From Bacteroidales bacterium (lineage in GTDB: Bacteria > Bacteroidota > Bacteroidia > Bacteroidales > VadinHA17): a stretch of DNA of 15,047 nt. This document shows, one piece after another, positions 7,407-14,351 of the stretch (position 1 is its first letter; the number at the start of each line of letters is the position of its first letter). The notes below the pieces were generated by a model. The model made no database searches and was not told the origin of the DNA. It saw only the letters and a program-made list of their open reading frames with translations. The stretch covers positions 1 through 15,047 of the forward strand of contig DAIDJT010000027.1 in the NCBI GenBank assembly GCA_027451265.1. Direction: 5' to 3'. The position numbers and the translations under genes are program-made.

Positions 7407-7760
7407 ATGCTATACACAAATTTGAATCATGTTGAGTCTGCTGCGCAGCTCGAAAAAATAATCAGTGAGAATGAAAATGTTATGGTATGCTGCGGCCGGA
7501 TGGGCCCGATGTGCATCCCGGTATACGGAATCATGGAGGAGCTGGAGCCGCAATATAGTCATGTGAAATTCCTTGACATGGAATTCGACAATCCTGAATC
7601 ACAGGTGATACGCAATGCACCGCTCACCCGCGGTTTCATGGGATTGCCCTACACTGTATATTACAAAAACGGCAAGATGGTTAAGGCAACCACGAGCATC
7701 CAGACGATGCAGCAGGTTAAGACAATCCTCGACAGTGAGTTCGGTCATCCCAACGCTTAG
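7407..7760 (+). CDS. Atypical thioredoxin-fold protein without a CxxC motif
   Basis: A 117-residue cytoplasmic protein whose overall pattern follows thioredoxin: beta strand NVMV, an active-site region leading into helix IMEELEP, KFLDMEFDN, then GLPYTVYYKNGKMVKATTS with the cis-Pro at 81. The canonical WCGPC is absent. Instead the site reads VCCGRMGPMCIPV, with Cys28 and Cys29 followed by Cys36. Aligned by eye, Cys36 takes the place of the second (resolving) Cys of CxxC, the first is replaced by Gly, and the two upstream cysteines sit in the strand before it. Any disulfide would therefore be CC-x6-C. The gene ends 3 bases before the TrxB-like reductase, which strongly suggests a partnership. 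The exact reaction cannot be told from sequence. An A-rich leader replaces a clear Shine-Dalgarno site. Confidence 0.85.
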   Translation: MLYTNLNHVESAAQLEKIISENENVMVCCGRMGPMCIPVYGIMEELEPQYSHVKFLDMEFDNPESQVIRNAPLTRGFMGLPYTVYYKNGKMVKATTSIQTMQQVKTILDSEFGHPNA

Positions 7761-7763
7761 GCA

Positions 7764-8702
7764 ATGGAGAACAGCAATCATTTTGATGTCATCATTCTTG
7801 GGGGCGGCCCGGCTGGTCTGACAGCGGCCATCTATCTCTCACGTGCCAGGGTGAAAACACTGCTTCTCACCGAGGGTACTCCCGGAGGTCAGATGACATT
7901 GACACATGAGATTGCCAATTACCCGGGAATAGAGAAGATCAACGGGTACATGCTGGGCTCGGTGATGAAGAAACAGGCGACGGCATTCGGTGCATTGGTC
8001 AGGGGTAACGTTGATATCAGTTCGTTTTCCCTGGATGGCCCGGCAAAGAGAGTCACCACTGCCGCCGGGGAAACATACACCGCCGGTGCAATCATACTGG
8101 CTACCGGAGGCAGGTCGCGCACCCTCGGAGTTCCGGGAGAGGATACTTTCAAGGGCAAAGGCATATCCTACTGCGCCACATGTGATGGAGATTTCTTCAC
8201 CGGCAAGGAGATAGTGGTGGTTGGCGGAGGCAACTCAGCGCTTGAGGAGGCGGTCTCACTCACGAAATATGCCACAAAGGTGACTATCGTTCACCAGTTT
8301 GACCACTTCCAGGCATTTCAGTATGCAGTTGATGAGGCGAAGGCCAACCCGAAAATCAGCTTTGTGATGTCATCAACAATTGCTTCGTTTTACGGAGATG
8401 AGAAGCTGGAAGGTGTAAAAATCCGGAACCTCATCACCGGAGAGGATACGGATTTCAGAACTGACGGTGTATTCATATTCATCGGTTACGTTCCCAACAC
8501 CGAGTGGCTGAATGGGCACGTGAAAATGAATGAGAGGGGAGAGATCATCACCGGACCGGATATGTCAACAAATATCGAAGGTGTTTTTTCGGCAGGCGAT
8601 GCAAACGCCAAGCGTTACAGGCAGGTGACAACAGCAGTGGCTGACGGTACCATAGCAGCGCTGGCAGCAGCTGATTACCTGCATTCACAAAAAAGAAACT
8701 AA
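7764..8702 (+). CDS. trxB: Thioredoxin-disulfide reductase-like flavoprotein
   Basis: A 312-residue low-molecular-weight thioredoxin reductase, which passes electrons through FAD and a redox dithiol to thioredoxin. FAD-binding GGGPAGLTAAIY (13-24), redox-active CATCDG (Cys137, Cys140), nucleotide-binding GGGNSALEEA (154-163) and the second FAD motif GVFSAGD near the C-terminus are all intact, and the length is normal. The stretch that in E. coli reads HRRDGFR and holds the NADPH 2'-phosphate reads HQFDHFQ here (177-183): all three arginines are gone. Loss of these residues with the GGGxSA loop retained fits an enzyme that prefers NADH (as AhpF does) or uses another donor; known ferredoxin-linked and pyridine-nucleotide-independent relatives of this family exist. 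The gene lies between two thioredoxin-fold genes with gaps of 3 and 6 bases, so it is almost certainly co-transcribed with them. Confidence 0.95.
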   Translation: MENSNHFDVIILGGGPAGLTAAIYLSRARVKTLLLTEGTPGGQMTLTHEIANYPGIEKINGYMLGSVMKKQATAFGALVRGNVDISSFSLDGPAKRVTTAAGETYTAGAIILATGGRSRTLGVPGEDTFKGKGISYCATCDGDFFTGKEIVVVGGGNSALEEAVSLTKYATKVTIVHQFDHFQAFQYAVDEAKANPKISFVMSSTIASFYGDEKLEGVKIRNLITGEDTDFRTDGVFIFIGYVPNTEWLNGHVKMNERGEIITGPDMSTNIEGVFSAGDANAKRYRQVTTAVADGTIAALAAADYLHSQKRN

Positions 8703-8708
8703 AAGAAA

Positions 8709-9131
8709 ATGAAAATGAAAGGACTTATAATTGCAGTTGTGGTGATAGCTGTTGTGGCAGTACTTATCATCCGCTCATACAACAAAATGAAAAATGCCCC
8801 TGCAGTTGCAGACAGCGAGCTTATTGAACACCTGACAGCACAGAATTTTGCCCATAAAACAAAAAACGGGATCGTGCTTGTTGATTTCTGGGCTGACTGG
8901 TGCATGCCTTGCAAGATGATGGCTCCGGTACTCAACGATGTGGCCCAGGCTACCGACGGTACTGCATCAATCTACAAGCTTAACGTGGATGAGCAGCAGC
9001 AGGTTGCCGCCAGGTACGGCATCAGGAACATCCCGACGATGATCCTGTTCAAGGACGGGAAAGAGGTTGAAAGAATTATCGGAGTGAAGCCGAAGGATTA
9101 TATCATATCAAGTATAAATAAGGTAAAGTAG
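8709..9131 (+). CDS. Membrane-anchored thioredoxin (WCMPC)
   Basis: A 140-residue protein: a single N-terminal membrane segment (about residues 5-21, rich in Ile, Val and Ala) with no signal-peptidase site, a short linker, then one thioredoxin domain (about 35-140). The active site is DFWADWCMPCKMMAP with Cys65 and Cys68, and the cis-Pro is Pro109 in NIPTMILF. The canonical Gly-Pro between the cysteines is Met-Pro, which should alter redox potential or partner choice. Positive charges are balanced on both sides of the membrane segment, so orientation is unclear; reduction by the TrxB-like enzyme would need the domain to face the cytoplasm. It starts 6 bases after trxB, after an A-rich leader. 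A second in-frame ATG two codons later is also possible. It ends the redox operon. Confidence 0.92.
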   Translation: MKMKGLIIAVVVIAVVAVLIIRSYNKMKNAPAVADSELIEHLTAQNFAHKTKNGIVLVDFWADWCMPCKMMAPVLNDVAQATDGTASIYKLNVDEQQQVAARYGIRNIPTMILFKDGKEVERIIGVKPKDYIISSINKVK

Positions 9132-9145
9132 GAGGATTTTATTCA

Positions 9146-9179
9146 GCGGATATTTACCCTGAGGTACCTTAATATCCGC
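9146..9179. terminator. Hairpin ending the thioredoxin operon
   Basis: Perfect 9-bp arms GCGGATATT (9146-9154) and AATATCCGC (9171-9179) enclose a further inner pairing TACC/GGTA. It lies 15 bases after the thioredoxin stop in the gap before the convergent glycosyltransferase. Only a loose T-rich stretch follows on the plus strand, so it may act as a bidirectional or RNA-stabilising 3' hairpin rather than a classic intrinsic terminator. Confidence 0.5.
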
Positions 9180-9233
9180 AATGTCTTTTCAAGACGGCTT
9201 TGTTATTTGGTCCGGAGGGTTTCAGACAGGGCA

Positions 9234-11303
9234 TCACCTGTCGAAGCCCTCTCTGGCTTTCTCATAATCCGGTGCTTCGAGAAGCTGGTTGAACCTTGCC
9301 GAAGGCCTTATCCTGCCGAAGGAATCGAAGTAAGCCTCGCGGGTCATCGAGTCCCAGTGGATTGCCCCGTGATAATACTGGAAATTGTAAAAGACGCCTG
9401 ATGCGGCAAGCAGGAGGAATGCAACCAGCACTGAGCGGCTCACCCATTTTACCGGGGCGGTCATCCCGGCAGAAAGTAATGCTGCGCATGCCACTGCCAT
9501 CAGCGCATAACTGTCTATGAAAGCCCTCTGGCCGAATCCTCCCCCGTACCACCAGCACCACCAGGAAAAGATAATATACATGTTCAGCGGTACAAATATT
9601 GTGACAGGCAGGGCATGTGGTGAGCGGCGGATCCACAGTGCAATTATTCCGGCAACGGCAAAGATCATGAGCGGGGTATAGATGAAAAGTCCCTTCCGCC
9701 AGCTGAACAACCCCTTTAATATTGCGGGATCACCGAAGAAGAACTGCTCGTTGCTGCCATAGGAAAAAAACAACCACTGCCCGGTCATCTCCTTCCAGTA
9801 TATCATCTGTGGTATCCATACCATGAATGCTGCCAGGGCCATCACGGCAAGAAGCCTGTAATCAGCAACCATCTCCCTGCCTCTCCGCCGGAGACTCCCT
9901 GCCGGAGCAATCCCGTAAAGCAGGAAAAACAGGACGATTATGAAATTTGTCGGGCGTATCAGCGTGATCAGCCCGAATATGAGTCCGAGCCTGGCTGCGG
10001 GCCAGTCCTTCCTTTCTCCGTTGTTGTGCCATTTAATTGAATACCATATGAATGCACTTATCAGGGCAAATGAATAGACGTGTGACATTGTTCCCTGGTA
10101 GAGGGTGTACCAGTAGAGATTCGTGCCGATGACGAATGCCGTCAGGACCATTGCTGTAATAATGTCAGATGCATTCTGCAGGAGGATTCTTCTCAGGTAT
10201 ACAAGTCCGGTGGTTAGAAAAAACAGTGCCGAAACAAGCAGGAAGAACTTATAGGGCGGGGAATAGCCGCCCGCATCTGCCCCGGAGATGAGCGCAGTGA
10301 CATGTCCTGCCAGGAAGAACGGAGTCCAGAGCAGGGAGAGGCCCATGCTGGTTTTGATCACGTAGTTGTCCCCGGGTCCTTTTTCAGGCCATACGATGAA
10401 CTTATGCGGCCCCTGGTAATTGTCAGTGAAGCTCAGTGACAGATCATGGTAGATGAACGTTGCCGGAAGGTAGGCATAGTAGGAGATAGCGTCATTCTCT
10501 ATAATCCGTTGCTCATCCCTCCAATGCTTTTCTGAAAGCATGGTGAAGGTCATGAAGGCAACAATGAGGGTCAATGCCATGGCAGAAATCCATTTCTTGC
10601 CTGTCAAACTGAATTTCAATACATTGGCAGATATTCCAATACCGTCATGGATGCTGATTTTTTTGCCCTCGCCCTTCTTGCGGGGTGAATAGCTGACAGG
10701 TTCCTCGGCGAAAGATGTTGTTCTTATGCGCAATGCCTTGAACATCAGTTCGGTCTCAAAGCCAAAGCGTTGCTCGCGGAGATTGAGTTTTTCAAACAGG
10801 TCCTTCCTGAATAGTTTGTACCCGCAGGTCAGGTCTGTTATTCTCCTGCCTGTAGCTTTTGCTGCGATGGCTGAGAGGATCCTGTTAAGGGTGACTGCCG
10901 CAATGGAATGACCGGGGTGTTTTGTTCCCCTGATGAAGCGTGAGCCACTTACCAGATCAAGGTTCTGGCTGTACATCCGGTGCAAAAGAGCCGGGATATC
11001 GGAGGGATCAAGCTCCAGGTCGGCGTCCTGCACGAGGATTACTTCACCTTTTGCCTCGCGCACGCCGGCAGCAATGGCAGCGCCCTTGCCGGCATTGAAC
11101 AGCAGTCTCAGCACCCTGGCGCCGGGAAAACGCGTGATCGCATCTTCAGCCATGGCAACCGAATCGTCAGTTGAGCAGTCGTCTGCCACAATCACCTCCA
11201 CCCCTGTTACAAAATCCGGCATCACCGTGGCGCGGAGCCTTTCCAGCGTCGTTGTGATTACGCCGGACTCGTTGTACATCGGGATGATGATGGTGAGGTA
11301 CAA
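9234..11303 (-). CDS. GT2 glycosyltransferase fused to a polytopic membrane (GT-C-like) domain
   Basis: A 689-residue two-part protein. Residues 1 to about 235 form a GT2 domain of the dolichyl-phosphate glucosyl/mannosyltransferase type, which charges a polyprenyl phosphate with a sugar: start TIIIPMYNES, nucleotide-binding DDCSTDD (Asp41, Asp42), metal-binding QDADLE (Asp93, Asp95) and GSRFIRG. From about 238 onward roughly 11 hydrophobic segments follow, with an acidic residue, Asp271 in IENDAISYY, in the first loop, where GT-C enzymes such as protein or lipid mannosyltransferases carry their catalytic acid. One polypeptide may thus make the lipid-linked sugar on the cytoplasmic face and also transfer it on the far side. 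The acceptor is unknown; no other envelope-sugar gene lies nearby. The GT2 part is certain; a GT-C fold for the rest is inferred from topology and the acidic loop. Confidence 0.88.
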   Translation of the reverse strand: MYLTIIIPMYNESGVITTTLERLRATVMPDFVTGVEVIVADDCSTDDSVAMAEDAITRFPGARVLRLLFNAGKGAAIAAGVREAKGEVILVQDADLELDPSDIPALLHRMYSQNLDLVSGSRFIRGTKHPGHSIAAVTLNRILSAIAAKATGRRITDLTCGYKLFRKDLFEKLNLREQRFGFETELMFKALRIRTTSFAEEPVSYSPRKKGEGKKISIHDGIGISANVLKFSLTGKKWISAMALTLIVAFMTFTMLSEKHWRDEQRIIENDAISYYAYLPATFIYHDLSLSFTDNYQGPHKFIVWPEKGPGDNYVIKTSMGLSLLWTPFFLAGHVTALISGADAGGYSPPYKFFLLVSALFFLTTGLVYLRRILLQNASDIITAMVLTAFVIGTNLYWYTLYQGTMSHVYSFALISAFIWYSIKWHNNGERKDWPAARLGLIFGLITLIRPTNFIIVLFFLLYGIAPAGSLRRRGREMVADYRLLAVMALAAFMVWIPQMIYWKEMTGQWLFFSYGSNEQFFFGDPAILKGLFSWRKGLFIYTPLMIFAVAGIIALWIRRSPHALPVTIFVPLNMYIIFSWWCWWYGGGFGQRAFIDSYALMAVACAALLSAGMTAPVKWVSRSVLVAFLLLAASGVFYNFQYYHGAIHWDSMTREAYFDSFGRIRPSARFNQLLEAPDYEKAREGFDR

Positions 11304-11323
11304 TGTGGGGTTGGATTAAGTGA

Positions 11324-11353
11324 TAAAGTTACCATACATATTTTATAAGGCAA
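11324..11353 (-). promoter_or_regulatory. Promoter candidate for the glycosyltransferase gene
   Basis: On the minus strand TTG (11353-11351) is followed after exactly 19 bases by TAACTTTA (11331-11324), a 7-of-8 match to the Bacteroidota -7 box. The predicted start point leaves a leader of about 15 bases before the start at 11303. It lies just past the tandem terminators of the upstream gene, which suits an independent transcription unit. Confidence 0.45.
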
Positions 11354-11361
11354 TAGGCTAA

Positions 11362-11505
11362 TGGCAGCTATCAATTGTCATCAGTGCAGCCAAAAACTTG
11401 CAGAAAAGAAAAAGAGACCCGGCGTGGATCTCCTGGCAGCTGGCAATTGTCATCAGTGCGGACAAAAATTTGCAGAATAGAAAAAGAGATCCGGTGTGGA
11501 TCTCT
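11362..11505 (-). repeat. 72-bp tandem duplication carrying two terminators
   Basis: Two head-to-tail copies, 11362-11433 and 11434-11505, differ at about 9 of 72 positions by eye. Each copy contains a hairpin followed on the minus strand by a T-run. The duplication lies directly after the small secreted-protein gene and before the glycosyltransferase promoter. Confidence 0.85.
11414..11432 (-). terminator. Second (distal) intrinsic terminator, copy 1
   Basis: On the minus strand GAGATCC and GGGTCTC form a 7-bp stem around ACGCC, followed by TTTTTCTTTTC. One pair is U-G in minus-strand RNA but would be an A-C mismatch in plus-strand RNA, so the stem is preserved only for minus-strand transcripts. 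Confidence 0.7.
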
Positions 11506-11507
11506 TT
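11483..11507 (-). terminator. First (proximal) intrinsic terminator, copy 2
   Basis: A perfect 10-bp stem, AAAGAGATCC and GGATCTCTTT, with a 5-base loop lies 23 bases after the stop of the small secreted-protein gene. The minus strand continues into a T-rich run (TTTTTC, counting the end of the stem). This is a convincing rho-independent terminator for that gene. Confidence 0.8.
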
Positions 11508-11530
11508 CTGCATAACAGTGTGTACAATAT

Positions 11531-11905
11531 TTATTTCTTTTCGGAGGCGTTTGCCAGGTTATCGCACCCGCCATCATTGTTGGCATCTGTGAATGCCGGG
11601 CCCTGTCCGTTATGAAGGCTTCTGCCTGGAGCAACTACCCGGCAACGTCCCGCACCTCTTCCGGCCATCATGCCCCTGTGGCGCGGATGTCTGCTACCAG
11701 GACCCTGTGCCAGGCCCTTGGGGCGTCCCTGCCGGGTTCCGTTCTCAAAATTGTCGCATACGCCGTCGTTGTCGGAGTCGACCCATGCTGTGCCTGCCGC
11801 ACCACCCTGTAATGACTGTCCGGCCGGCTGCTCAGTTGTTTGAGCTGATGCAATGGCTGTCAGAGCCATCATAACCGCTACTGATACAAATAGTTTTGTT
11901 TTCAT
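11531..11905 (-). CDS. Small secreted protein with two Asp-rich (EF-hand/TSP3-like) loops
   Basis: A 124-residue protein with a clear signal peptide (about residues 1-21, ending AIASA before QTTEQ). Two similar loops, DSDNDGVCDNFENG (from Asp43) and DANNDGGCDNLANA (from Asp107), have the DxDxDG spacing of EF-hand or thrombospondin type-3 calcium sites, each with a Cys right after the loop. Between them is a basic Gly/Arg/His-rich stretch (about 57-100) with a third Cys. It is therefore probably an exported metal-binding protein; which metal is unknown. It lies 114 bp downstream of copA on the same strand, so a link with copper is possible but could be coincidence. It is followed by a strong terminator. 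No enzyme domain is seen, and the middle is low-complexity. The repeated loop and signal peptide make a real gene likely. Confidence 0.75.
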   Translation of the reverse strand: MKTKLFVSVAVMMALTAIASAQTTEQPAGQSLQGGAAGTAWVDSDNDGVCDNFENGTRQGRPKGLAQGPGSRHPRHRGMMAGRGAGRCRVVAPGRSLHNGQGPAFTDANNDGGCDNLANASEKK

Positions 11906-12019
11906 GAGTAATTGTTATTGTTTATTGATTTGGATAATTCTCCCTGTTCACAATTACACAGATGAAAAGTAGCGGCAATGGTTTAACCGGGCAGGATAAA
12001 AAGTAGTAAAAAAAAATTT

Positions 12020-14236
12020 CTAAAGTCTTATATTCCGGAGCCTGAGGGCATTCCAGACAACGGAAACGGAGCTGAAGCTCATTGCTGCAGCAGCGAACAT
12101 AGGGTTGAGCAGCGGACCTCCGAACAGGTGTAACAGGCCCATGGCAACCGGAATACCCAGGATATTGTAGAAGAATGCCCAGAAGAGATTCTGCCTGATG
12201 TTCCTGATTGTAAAGTGACTGAGCTTCAGGGTGCGGACCACGTCACCCAGATCGTTCCTGATAAGCACCACATCAGCTGCCTCTATTGCAACATCGGTAC
12301 CGGAACCGATAGCTATGCCGACGTCGGCTGTTGCAAGTGCCGGAGCGTCATTAATGCCGTCACCAACCATTATGACACTCTTCCCGCTGTTCATTATCTT
12401 CCTTATCTCAGCGGCCTTGTCACCCGGCAGCACACCGGCCACCACGCTCTCAATGCCGGCCCTGGCTGCAATATGCTGTGCAGTCTGGATGCTGTCGCCG
12501 GTTATCATCATCACTTCCAGGCCCATGGCCTTCATCTCTGCAACTGCAGGGGCTGATCCGGTCCTGATCGTGTCGGCCACAGCTATGACTCCAAGACATT
12601 TGCCGTTCGCGGATACATACATTACTGTATTGCCGCGGGCAGCCAGGTCATCCGCTGTTTTGTCGGCCTCACCGGTATCAACCTTTCTCTCGGCCATCAG
12701 CCTTCTGCTGCCGGCAAGAACATGTATACCATCCACCGCCGCCTCCACACCGTATCCGGGCAGTGCACTGAACCTGCCGGGTCCGGAAAAGGAGTAACCT
12801 TTTTCTTCGGCATACCTTGTTACAGCCCTGGCCACAGGGTGTTCAGAACGGCTCTCCGCTCCGGCGGCCAGTGAGATCAGCGTCTGTTCGTCCGTTCTGT
12901 TCACGGTAATGACATCTGTCACTGCCGGTACGCCTGTGGTGACAGTGCCTGTTTTGTCAAGCACGACCACTTTTGCCTTGCGGGCTGTCTCGAGCGCCTC
13001 TCCGCCCTTGATGAGTATACCCTGCTGTGCACCGCGGCCTGTGCCGACCATCACGGCGACAGGCGTTGCAAGGCCAAGGGCACAGGGGCATGCAATTATC
13101 AGTACTGATATGAGAACCGTGAATGCAAGCCGGAAATCACCTGTGCCAATGAGCCAGGCCACACCGGCAAGAAACGCAAGGCTCATTACAACCGGTACAA
13201 AAATGCCGGAGATTTTGTCTGCCAGTCTTGCTATGGGCGCCTTTGAACCCTGAGCCTCCTCCATCAGTTTGACTATCCGGGCAAGGGTGGTCTCGCTGCC
13301 TACCCGCGTGGCATTGTATACCACTGAACCGTTGAGGTTGATGCTCCCCCCGGTGACTTCCGATCCTTCGGTCTTTTCTACCGGGATGCTCTCTCCGGTC
13401 AGCATCGATTCATCGGCAGAGGATGTTCCGCTGGTCACAATACCGTCAGTGGGGAACCTTTCTCCTGGCCTGACAACAACGGGTTCATCCACATTGACCT
13501 TTGAAGCGGGGACCGTTTTTTCCTTCCCGTCACGTATTACGGTGGCCAACGGAGGGGCAAGGGAAAGCAACTTGCGGATAGCGTTGCCTGCCTTCGCCTT
13601 TGACCGTGCCTCGAGAAAACGGCCAAGGGTTATAAGAGTAATGATTGTTGCGGCCGATTCGAAGTAGAGGCTGTGTGCAAAATGAGCATCACCTCCTGCG
13701 ATACGTATTGTAGCAAATATTCCATAGAGAAACGCGGCAGCAGTGCCCATTGCCACCAGGGTGTCCATGCCCGGATTGCCCCTGAGGAGTGTTTTTGTAC
13801 CTGTGATGTAAAAGCTTCGCCCGGTGATAACCACGGGCAGGGTAAGCAGCAACTGCAACAGTGCGAAGTTGAGAGGGCTGGTTCCGGGCGAGATGAAGCC
13901 CGGCAGCCTGGCTCCGGCCATTGATGACATCGTTATAATCAATAGTGGGACGGTGAATGCCAGTGACCAGATCAGTCTTTTCCTGAGTCGTTCGGTCTCA
14001 GGCCGGGCTGAAAAGCGTTCCTTCTCATCATCGATTGCTTTGTAACCGGCTTTGCTCACGGCGTCAATCACCTGGTTCATTGATGTTTTTCTTGCATCAT
14101 ATGAGATTGTAAGCCGTTCCGTTGCCAGGTTGACGCTGGCAAATGTTATGCCCTCCACCTTTGCCGCGGCTTTCTCGACGTGTGCTGCGCATGAAGCGCA
14201 GTTCATCCCTTCTATGGCAAATGATTTTTCGGTCAT
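12020..14236 (-). CDS. copA: Copper-exporting P1B-type ATPase
   Basis: A 738-residue heavy-metal P-type ATPase that pumps Cu(I) out of the cytoplasm using ATP. One N-terminal metal-binding domain has GMNCASC (Cys13, Cys16). The transmembrane metal site is CPC (383-385) in IIACPCALG. The phosphorylated Asp427 lies in DKTGTVT, the nucleotide-domain HP motif in SEHPVARA, and the hinge in GDGINDAPALA. The last membrane segments hold YN (in FYNILGIP) and MSFSS, which together with CPC are the Cu(I) signature of the P1B-1 group. Length and order are normal and complete. No copper regulator or chaperone gene is adjacent. The stop is followed on the minus strand by a run of nine T residues without a GC-rich stem, so termination is unclear and read-through into the small secreted-protein gene is possible. 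Confidence 0.96.
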   Translation of the reverse strand: MTEKSFAIEGMNCASCAAHVEKAAAKVEGITFASVNLATERLTISYDARKTSMNQVIDAVSKAGYKAIDDEKERFSARPETERLRKRLIWSLAFTVPLLIITMSSMAGARLPGFISPGTSPLNFALLQLLLTLPVVITGRSFYITGTKTLLRGNPGMDTLVAMGTAAAFLYGIFATIRIAGGDAHFAHSLYFESAATIITLITLGRFLEARSKAKAGNAIRKLLSLAPPLATVIRDGKEKTVPASKVNVDEPVVVRPGERFPTDGIVTSGTSSADESMLTGESIPVEKTEGSEVTGGSINLNGSVVYNATRVGSETTLARIVKLMEEAQGSKAPIARLADKISGIFVPVVMSLAFLAGVAWLIGTGDFRLAFTVLISVLIIACPCALGLATPVAVMVGTGRGAQQGILIKGGEALETARKAKVVVLDKTGTVTTGVPAVTDVITVNRTDEQTLISLAAGAESRSEHPVARAVTRYAEEKGYSFSGPGRFSALPGYGVEAAVDGIHVLAGSRRLMAERKVDTGEADKTADDLAARGNTVMYVSANGKCLGVIAVADTIRTGSAPAVAEMKAMGLEVMMITGDSIQTAQHIAARAGIESVVAGVLPGDKAAEIRKIMNSGKSVIMVGDGINDAPALATADVGIAIGSGTDVAIEAADVVLIRNDLGDVVRTLKLSHFTIRNIRQNLFWAFFYNILGIPVAMGLLHLFGGPLLNPMFAAAAMSFSSVSVVWNALRLRNIRL

Positions 14237-14316
14237 CGCTTAATTATGTGTAAAACTAAAACAATGTTCCAGCAATAATGTTGAATTGCGGCCTTCGCTT
14301 GCAGGAACGGAAGAGT

Positions 14317-14343
14317 GGGGGGAGGGTAGGGGTGAAGTCCGGG
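14317..14343 (+). other. G-run cluster between copA and the upstream gene
   Basis: Four plus-strand G-runs (6, 3, 4 and 3 Gs) are separated by loops of 1, 2 and 8 bases, which could allow a G-quadruplex. It lies in the 115-bp gap 14237-14351, which otherwise shows only the TTGAATTGCG string at 14281 and a 7-of-8 -7 box match (TAGTTTTA, minus, 14258-14251) close to the copA start. Confidence 0.3.
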
Positions 14344-14351
14344 TCTGGATG

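Noticed and set aside
11362..11505. CRISPR-like array
   Set aside because: Only two adjacent copies with no spacers and no cas genes; the units contain terminators.
11371..11634. 87-codon minus-strand frame with an internal repeat
   Set aside because: The repeat in the protein is simply the 72-bp DNA duplication read through; it overlaps the secreted-protein gene and both terminators.
12008..12016. Run of nine A residues after the copA stop as an intrinsic terminator
   Set aside because: On the minus strand it is a T-run, but no stable stem precedes it, so I did not call a terminator.
12231..12797. 188-codon plus-strand frame inside copA
   Set aside because: Ser/Ala/Pro-rich translation antisense to the conserved ATPase nucleotide domain; a typical shadow frame.
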